Source of the DNA: Cupriavidus sp. P-10
GTDB taxonomy: Bacteria > Pseudomonadota > Gammaproteobacteria > Burkholderiales > Burkholderiaceae
DNA: 64,000 nucleotides
Direction of reading: 5' to 3'
Assembly: GCF_003402535.2 (NCBI RefSeq)
Contig: NZ_AP025171.1
Location: forward strand, 1,488,001 to 1,552,000
The notes beneath the pieces were generated by a model. That model saw nothing but the letters and a program-made list of their open reading frames with translations, ran no database searches and had not been told where the DNA came from. Numbering within the stretch: position 1 is the first letter of the stretch; the number at the start of each line of letters is the position of its first letter. Position numbers and translations under genes: made by a program. This document shows, piece by piece, positions 58,616 to 64,000 of this stretch.

Positions 58616-60115
58616 ATGGCCACTGACACCCCTACCGCAAATCTCCCGGACACCGGCCTCTCCCGCGCCCGCGCGTGGATCGACGCCGGCCCCAAGCGCC
58701 TGCTGATCGGCGGCCGCTGGGTGGAGGCAGCTTCCGGCAAGACTTTCGACGTCATCAATCCCGCGACCGAGGCGGTGCTGTGCCGGGTGGCCGAGGCGGA
58801 CAGCGCCGATGTCGACGCCGCCGTGGCCGCGGCGCGGCAGGCCTTCGACAAGTCCCCTTGGGTCGGCCTGTCGCCGCACGCGCGCACACGCGCGCTGCTG
58901 CGCATCGCCGACCAGGTCGAGCGCCATGCCGACGAACTGGCCGCGATCGAGACCCTCGACAACGGCATGCCCTTGTGGTTCAGCACCGCCGTGGCCAATA
59001 ACGCCGCCGATATCTTCCGCTACTACGCGGGCTGGTGTTCCAAGGTGCTGGGCAGCACGATCCCTTCCGACGCCCAGACCTTCATCTATACGCTGCGCGA
59101 GCCGCTGGGCGTGTGCGGGCAGATCATCCCGTGGAACGTGCCGATCCTGATGGCGTCGATCAAGCTCGCCAACGCGCTGTGCTGCGGCAATACCCTGGTC
59201 CTCAAGCCCGCGGAACTGGCCTGCCTGTCGTCGCTGCGGCTGGCCGAACTGGCACTGGAAGCCGACCTGCCGCCGGGCGTCATCAACGTGCTGCCGGGTT
59301 TCGGCACCACCGCCGGCGCTGCGCTGGCGCTGCACCCGGACGTGGACAAGATTGCCTTCACCGGCTCCACCGCGATCGGCAAGCAGATCGTGCGCGACTC
59401 GACCTCGAACCTGAAGAAGGTGACGCTGGAACTCGGCGGCAAGTCGCCCAACGTGATCTTCGCCGATGCCGACCTGGACAAGGCGGTGCAGGCCGCGGTC
59501 AAGACGTTCTGCGGCAATTCCGGCCAGGTCTGCTCCGCCGGCACCCGGCTTTTCGTCCACGAGAGCGTGCATGACGAAGTTGCCGAGCGCGTCACCCGGC
59601 TGGCCGCCACCTACACGGTCGGCGATCCGCTTGCGCCAGACACGAAGCTGGGGCCGCTGATCTCGGCCCGCCAGCGCGACCGGGTGCGCTCCTGCATCGA
59701 TGCCGGCCAGTCCGACGGCGCGGCACTGCGCCTGGGCGGCAAGCCGTGGCAAGGCAGCGGCTACTTCGTCGAGCCGACGGTGTTCGACGGCGTGCGCAAC
59801 GGCATGCGCATCGCGCAGGAAGAGATTTTCGGGCCGGTGCTGTCGATCATCCCGTTCCGCGACGAAGACGATGCCGTGTTCCAGGGCAACGACACCACCT
59901 ACGGCTTGTCCGCCGCGGTCTGGACGCGCGACGTTGCCCGCGCCCACAAGGTCGTACGTGCACTGAAGGCCGGCCGCGTATGGATCAACACCTACGGCGA
60001 GTCCGATCCCGTCATGCCGTTCGGCGGCTACAAGCAGTCCGGCTGGGGCCGCGAGTTCGGCCAGGAATCGATCGACGCCTACACCCAGGTCAAGGCCGTG
60101 ATGCTGCGGATGTAA
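58616..60115 (+). CDS. NAD(P)-dependent aldehyde dehydrogenase
   Basis: The 499-residue enzyme oxidises an aldehyde to the acid. The fold marks are [19 protein letters not shown] (cofactor pocket), the catalytic Glu in [10 protein letters not shown], the catalytic Cys in [13 protein letters not shown] and the [12 protein letters not shown] [11 protein letters not shown]. The end [15 protein letters not shown] is typical of the betaine/phenylacetaldehyde dehydrogenase branch. ATG 58616 follows AAGGAA. No pathway partner is evident next to it. Confidence 0.92.
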   Translation: MATDTPTANLPDTGLSRARAWIDAGPKRLLIGGRWVEAASGKTFDVINPATEAVLCRVAEADSADVDAAVAAARQAFDKSPWVGLSPHARTRALLRIADQVERHADELAAIETLDNGMPLWFSTAVANNAADIFRYYAGWCSKVLGSTIPSDAQTFIYTLREPLGVCGQIIPWNVPILMASIKLANALCCGNTLVLKPAELACLSSLRLAELALEADLPPGVINVLPGFGTTAGAALALHPDVDKIAFTGSTAIGKQIVRDSTSNLKKVTLELGGKSPNVIFADADLDKAVQAAVKTFCGNSGQVCSAGTRLFVHESVHDEVAERVTRLAATYTVGDPLAPDTKLGPLISARQRDRVRSCIDAGQSDGAALRLGGKPWQGSGYFVEPTVFDGVRNGMRIAQEEIFGPVLSIIPFRDEDDAVFQGNDTTYGLSAAVWTRDVARAHKVVRALKAGRVWINTYGESDPVMPFGGYKQSGWGREFGQESIDAYTQVKAVMLRM

Positions 60116-60129
60116 GCGTCAGCAACGAC

Positions 60130-60243
60130 ATGACCATCGCCCGCGAGGAAATCTTCGGCCCGGTCGCCGCGGTCATGCCGTTCGACACCGCGGAGGATGC
60201 GCTGCGCATCGCCAATGACACGCTGGTGCGTCGGGGCACCTGA
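60130..60243 (+). pseudogene. Relic of a second aldehyde dehydrogenase
   Basis: Fourteen bases after the aldehyde dehydrogenase stop, an open frame encodes [17 protein letters not shown] and then [14 protein letters not shown] before ending at TGA. This is the segment of aldehyde dehydrogenases around residues 380-420, but differs in sequence from the gene just before it (which has [17 protein letters not shown]). Nothing else of the second enzyme is left. It is best explained as the scar of a deletion in a former second gene. Confidence 0.75.
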
Positions 60244-60279
60244 AACGCCAGCGTTAGCGCTCAGGGCCGGTATGCACAA

Positions 60280-60301
60280 GCCGGCGCGCAAGCGCGCCGG
60301 C
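60280..60301 (-). terminator. GC-rich hairpin after acyl-CoA dehydrogenase gene
   Basis: GCCGGCGCG and CGCGCCGGC form a 9-bp stem with a CAAG loop. Read on the minus strand it lies 30 nt after the dehydrogenase stop and is followed by TTGTG, a weak T run. Confidence 0.5.
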
Positions 60302-60332
60302 CCGAAGCGGCATCGGCGGCCGCCCTGCCCGC

Positions 60333-61499
60333 TCAGAACGAGCGCGGCAGGCCCAGGATGTGTTCCGCGACGTACGAATAGATCAGGTTGGTCGAGATCG
60401 GCGCAACCTGGTACAGGCGCGTCTCGCGGAACTTGCGTTCGACGTCGTATTCGCAGGCAAAGCCAAAGCCGCCGTGGAACTGCAGGCAGGCGTTGCCGGC
60501 TTCCCAGCTGGCCTTGGCCGCCAGGTACTTGGCCATGTTGGCCTGGGCGCCCATCGGCTCGTGCTTGTCGAACAGTTCGCAGGCCTTCCAGCGCATCAGG
60601 TTGGCGGCTTCCAGTTCGATGAAGGACTCGGCGATGGGGAACTGCACGCCCTGGTTCTGGCCGATCGGGCGGCCGAAGACTTCGCGCTCGCTGACGTACT
60701 TGGTGACGCGGTCCATGAACCAGTAGCCGTCCCCGATGCACTCGGCGGCGATCAGCGTGCGCTCGGCGTTGAGGCCGTCGAGGATGTACTTGAAGCCCTT
60801 GCCTTCCTCGCCGATCAGGTTTTCCTCGGGGATTTCCAGGTCTTCGAAGAACAGCTCGTTGGTCTCATGGTTGACCATGTTCGGGATCGGCCGCACGGTC
60901 AGGCCCTTCTTCTGCGCTTCGTGCAGGTCCACCATGAAGATGGACATGCCTTCGCTTTTCTTCTTCACGTCGGCCAGCGCGGTGGTGCGCGCCAGCAGGA
61001 TCATGAAGTCGCTGTGCTGTACGCGGCTGATCCACACCTTCTGGCCGTTGACGACATAGCGGCCGTCCTTCTTGACCGCCGAGGTCTTGATCTTGGTGGT
61101 GTCGGTGCCGGTGGTGGGCTCGGTCACGCCCATCGACTGCAGGCGCCATTCGCCGGAGGCGATCTTCGGCAGGTATTTGTCCTTCTGCGCCTTGGAGCCG
61201 TGGCGCAGCAGCGTGCCCATGTTGTACATCTGGCCGTGGCAGGCACCGGAATTGCCGCCGCTGCGGTTGATTTCTTCCATGATGACCGAGGCTTCGGTCA
61301 GGCCCAGGCCCGAGCCGCCGTATTCCTGCGGGATCAGCGCCGCCAGCCAGCCGGCCGCGGTCAGTGCGTTGACGAAGGCCTCGGGGTAGGCGCGCTGCTC
61401 GTCGACTTTGCGGAAGTACTCATCCGGGAATTCGGCGCAAAGCGCGCGCACGGCGTCGCGGATTTCTTGGTAGTTGTTCGATTGGGTCTGTTCGATCAT
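60333..61499 (-). CDS. Acyl-CoA dehydrogenase
   Basis: The 388-residue flavoprotein has VTEPTTGTDTTKIKTSA (a variant of the EPDAGSD motif), VNGQKVWISRVQHSDF and the C-terminal LQFHGGFGFACEYDVERKFRE. ATG 61499 is the start; the open frame reaching 61787 has no coding character. It is divergent from an (R)-hydratase and a CoA-transferase gene, with which it may share a pathway. The variant motifs are seen in dehydrogenases of unusual acids; the substrate is not clear. Confidence 0.9.
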   Translation of the reverse strand: MIEQTQSNNYQEIRDAVRALCAEFPDEYFRKVDEQRAYPEAFVNALTAAGWLAALIPQEYGGSGLGLTEASVIMEEINRSGGNSGACHGQMYNMGTLLRHGSKAQKDKYLPKIASGEWRLQSMGVTEPTTGTDTTKIKTSAVKKDGRYVVNGQKVWISRVQHSDFMILLARTTALADVKKKSEGMSIFMVDLHEAQKKGLTVRPIPNMVNHETNELFFEDLEIPEENLIGEEGKGFKYILDGLNAERTLIAAECIGDGYWFMDRVTKYVSEREVFGRPIGQNQGVQFPIAESFIELEAANLMRWKACELFDKHEPMGAQANMAKYLAAKASWEAGNACLQFHGGFGFACEYDVERKFRETRLYQVAPISTNLIYSYVAEHILGLPRSF

Positions 61500-61798
61500 G
61501 GCGCGTCGTTGGCGTAGGTACGGACGAAATTGCGGACGGAGTTTGCGGCGCTTCGGTCCCACGGATGGCTCATGGGGACGACCGAGGCTGTCTTGGCCGC
61601 AATAGTCGCTGCGATCGCCGCCTCGGGCAATCAGCCATTGCGAAAGCGCGCCTTCCACTGCGCTTAAGGCCGGCATCCCGGGCCCGAGGTGCCGTTTTCG
61701 CAAACGCCGAAGCCGACCATTGGCATTGTCAAATAGCGCAAAACCCACTTTGGCGACATTCTCACGGCTATCTCCTGATGAAGACATAGGACCCGCAC

Positions 61799-62692
61799 AT
61801 GGCAGTGAGCTACCAGCACCTCAAGCAGCGCCCGTTCGCCCCCGTACGCCAGCGCTATACCGAGCGCGACACCATGCTGTATGCGCTCAGCCTGGGGCTG
61901 GGCAACGATCCGCTGGACGCGGCCGCCCTGCCCTTCGTGTTCGAGGGCGCCGCCGGTGGGTTGCGCACGCTGCCGTCGCAGGCCGTGGTGCTGGGCTATC
62001 CCGGCTTCTGGGCGCGCGAGGCCGATACCGGCATCGACTGGGTCAAGCTGCTGCACGGCGAGCAACGCATGCGCCTGCACCGTACGCTGCCGGCCAGCGC
62101 CGACATCGTCGGCCATAACCGCATCACGCACCTGACCGACAAGGGTGAAGGCAAGGGCGCGATCATGGTGACCGAGCGCCGGCTCGAAACGGCAGACGGC
62201 GAACTGCTGGCGACGGTGCAGCAGGTCAGCTTCCTGCGCGGCGACGGCGGCTACAGCCAGCGCGACGGCGGCCAGCCCAGCGACGATCCGCTGCCCGCTC
62301 TGCGCCCCACCCCGGAGGACCGCGCGCCGGACTTCACCGACATCCAGGCGATCCGCCCCGAAGCCGCGCTGCTGTATCGCCTGATGGGCGACTTCAACCC
62401 GCTGCATGCCGACCCGGCAGTCGCCAAGGCAGCCGGTTTCGAGCGTCCGATCCTGCACGGCCTGGCCAGCTACGGGCTGGTCGCGCATGCACTGGTGCGC
62501 CAGTGCGCGGACCACGATCCGTCCCGCCTGCGCGCGCTGGATATCCGCTTCACCGCGCCAGTGTTTCCGGGCGAGACGCTGGTCACCGAGATCTGGCGCA
62601 CGCCGGACCATCCCAACCACTTCCAGGTGCGTGCCCGCGTGGCCGAGCGCGACAAGGTAGTGCTCAGCCACGGCTGGGCCGAGATCGCCTGA
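61799..62692 (+). CDS. (R)-specific enoyl-CoA hydratase, MFE-2 hydratase-2 (MaoC) type
   Basis: The 297-residue protein is a two-hotdog hydratase as in the hydratase-2 part of eukaryotic MFE-2. The N-terminal half has the RDTMLYALSLGLG segment and LHGEQRMRLHRTLP; the C-terminal half has the hydratase-2 motif LMGDFNPLHADP with catalytic Asp198 and His203 (spacing D-x4-H as in MFE-2). It makes (R)-3-hydroxyacyl-CoA from 2-enoyl-CoA. It precedes a CoA-transferase gene by 14 nt. Confidence 0.9.
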   Translation: MAVSYQHLKQRPFAPVRQRYTERDTMLYALSLGLGNDPLDAAALPFVFEGAAGGLRTLPSQAVVLGYPGFWAREADTGIDWVKLLHGEQRMRLHRTLPASADIVGHNRITHLTDKGEGKGAIMVTERRLETADGELLATVQQVSFLRGDGGYSQRDGGQPSDDPLPALRPTPEDRAPDFTDIQAIRPEAALLYRLMGDFNPLHADPAVAKAAGFERPILHGLASYGLVAHALVRQCADHDPSRLRALDIRFTAPVFPGETLVTEIWRTPDHPNHFQVRARVAERDKVVLSHGWAEIA

Positions 62693-62706
62693 GTTCGCAG
62701 CGCCCT

Positions 62707-64000
62707 ATGCACCCTATGCATCCCGCAACCGTGGACAACAACAACCTGGCCGCCGCGCTGCAGGCACTGCTGCACCCCGGCGACCATATCTGGTGGGGCC
62801 AGGCCACCGCCGAGCCGCTGACGCTGACGCGCGCGCTGGTCGGGCAGCGTCACGCGCTCGCTAAAGGTGGCAGGCTCAGCGTGTTTGTCGGCATCGGCCA
62901 GTCCGACACGCTGCAGCCGGCGCAGGCCGACGTGATCGACTTCGTCGGCTACGCCGCCAGCGGCCCGCACCGTGCGCTGGCCAGGGCCGGCGTGCTGGAC
63001 ATCGTGCCCAGCCACTATTCGCACCTGCCCGGCCTGATCCGCGACGGCGCGCTGCGCGCCGACGTAGTGCTGGTACAGGTGTCGCCGCCCGACGAGGAAG
63101 GCCGCTACAGCATGGGCCTGGTGCATGAGTACATTCCCGCGGCGCTCGACCGGGCCCGCGTGATTGTCGCCGAGGTGAACCCGGAAGTGCCATGGACCTA
63201 TGGCAGCCGCCACCTCACCGCGGACGAGTTCGACCTGCTGGTCGATGCCGCGCATGCGCCGATCAGCCTTGACCGCAGCGCTCCCGGCCCGGCGGAACAG
63301 GCGATCGCCCGCCATATCGCGGGCTGGGTCGAGGATGGCGCAACGCTGCAGATGGGCATCGGCAACCTGCCCGAGGCCGTGGTGGCCGCGCTGCACGACC
63401 GCCGCGACCTCGGCCTGCACAGCGGCGCGGTCGGCGACGGCATTGCCGCGCTGGCCGAGGCCGGTGTGCTGACCAATGCGCGCAAGAGCATCGATACCGG
63501 CATTGGCATCGGCGGCATCCTGATGGGCAGCGAGCGCCTGCGCCGCTGGGCCCACCGCAACCCGACGCTCCAGCTGCGCGAGACCAGCTACACGCATCAT
63601 CCCGAGGTGCTGGCCAGCATCGACAAGTTCACGGCGATCAATTCGGCGATCGAGGTTGACCTGACCGGCCAGGTGAATGCCGAAGTGGCGGCTGGCGTTT
63701 ATGTCGGCGCGGTTGGCGGCGCGGTGGACTTCCTGCGCGGCGCCGCGCGCAGCCGCGGTGGCCTGCCCATCGTCGCCCTGCCCGCGACCGCCAAGGGCGC
63801 GAGCCGCATCGTGGCGCAACTGTCGGGCCCGGTCAGCACGCCGCGCTCGGATGCCGGCCTGATCGTCACCGAATACGGCGTCGCCGACCTGCGCGGCCAG
63901 ACCCTGTCGCAGCGCGTGCGCCGCATGCTGGACATCGCCGCGCCGGAACACCGGGAAGACCTGGAGCGCCAGGCCCACGCCCTGCTGCGCCAGTGCGGCG
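62707..64000 (+). CDS. Acetyl-CoA hydrolase/4-hydroxybutyrate CoA-transferase family protein, 3'-truncated by window edge
   Basis: The frame from ATG 62707 (or 62716) stays open to the last base, giving at least 431 residues. Family marks are VSPPDEEGRYSMGL, MGIGNLPEAVVAAL, LHSGAVGDGIA and the segment NSAIEVDLTGQVNAE, which holds the catalytic Glu that forms the Glu-CoA thioester. Near the right end TEYGVADLRGQT is also typical. It would move CoA from a donor to a carboxylic acid that then enters the pathway of the upstream hydratase. The family includes 4-hydroxybutyrate and RipA-type itaconate CoA-transferases. Confidence 0.92.
   Translation, partial: MHPMHPATVDNNNLAAALQALLHPGDHIWWGQATAEPLTLTRALVGQRHALAKGGRLSVFVGIGQSDTLQPAQADVIDFVGYAASGPHRALARAGVLDIVPSHYSHLPGLIRDGALRADVVLVQVSPPDEEGRYSMGLVHEYIPAALDRARVIVAEVNPEVPWTYGSRHLTADEFDLLVDAAHAPISLDRSAPGPAEQAIARHIAGWVEDGATLQMGIGNLPEAVVAALHDRRDLGLHSGAVGDGIAALAEAGVLTNARKSIDTGIGIGGILMGSERLRRWAHRNPTLQLRETSYTHHPEVLASIDKFTAINSAIEVDLTGQVNAEVAAGVYVGAVGGAVDFLRGAARSRGGLPIVALPATAKGASRIVAQLSGPVSTPRSDAGLIVTEYGVADLRGQTLSQRVRRMLDIAAPEHREDLERQAHALLRQCG

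Noticed and set aside
61500..61787. N-terminal extension of the acyl-CoA dehydrogenase
   Set aside because: Family alignment in mind starts at about MIEQTQSNN; the extension has no coding character.

Overview
The window is high-GC DNA, densely packed with catabolic, transport and signalling genes. It carries three Bug/TctC-type solute receptors, many acyl-CoA enzymes and LysR/TetR/GntR/IclR regulators. This looks like the accessory part of a Burkholderiaceae genome (betaproteobacteria), most likely Cupriavidus or a close relative. The genus is an inference from gene content and style; no rRNA or housekeeping marker is present to prove it.

Layout. (1) 1-738: end of a Bug receptor. (2) 771-6355, minus strand: an RsbR-RsbS-RsbT stressosome module, a serine phosphatase fused to an anti-sigma-type ATPase domain, a histidine kinase and a hybrid histidine kinase, all tightly coupled. 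(3) 6538-10045: a fused enoyl-CoA hydratase/3-hydroxyacyl-CoA dehydrogenase and an MFS transporter. (4) 10579-19034: two acyl-CoA dehydrogenase subunits followed by a complete peptide/opine-type ABC transporter, with a 31-codon coupled leader ORF before the first permease; a TetR protein with two fused TetR units lies behind it. (5) 20470-24600: a GntR/FCD regulator divergent from an SDR, a beta-keto acid cleavage enzyme and an MFS carrier. (6) 24621-35456: a 1449-residue AAA-GAF histidine kinase with its FixJ-like regulator, divergent across a 10-bp tandem repeat array from a hydrolase, an amidohydrolase, DoxX, MFS and a stand-alone receiver. (7) 35438-38136: old yellow enzyme with NemR-like TetR, then an orphan TolA/TonB-like protein. 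(8) 38190-38452: tRNA-Thr(GGT), tRNA-Gly(GCC) and tRNA-Asn(GTT), followed by a truncated LysR gene.

(9) 38909-53792 is the most coherent metabolic block. Two convergent operons meet at 44.3 kb. The plus-strand operon encodes an ADP-forming acyl-CoA ligase, a Bug receptor, a PECR-like reductase and an acyl-CoA dehydrogenase. The minus-strand operon is Atu-like: carboxylase beta subunit, acyl-CoA dehydrogenase, enoyl-CoA hydratase, biotin-carrying alpha subunit, AtuA, Bug. An IclR gene is divergent from the second operon. An identical 18-nt palindromic sequence lies upstream of both operons, so the IclR protein probably controls the whole block, which would take up, activate and degrade a branched (isoprenoid-like) carboxylic acid.

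(10) 54218-60243: an orphan NitT/TauT-type binding protein, a LysR regulator divergent from two paralogous Cys-nucleophile hydrolases, an aldehyde dehydrogenase and a relic of a second aldehyde dehydrogenase. (11) 60333-64000: an acyl-CoA dehydrogenase divergent from an MFE-2-type (R)-hydratase and a CoA-transferase that runs off the window.

The strongest candidates for a second look are the IclR/palindrome regulon, the stressosome-to-phosphorelay module, the 10-bp repeat array in a divergent promoter, the Cys/His-rich tail on the amidohydrolase, and the double TetR protein. All functions are read from sequence motifs and remembered family features; no database search was run.
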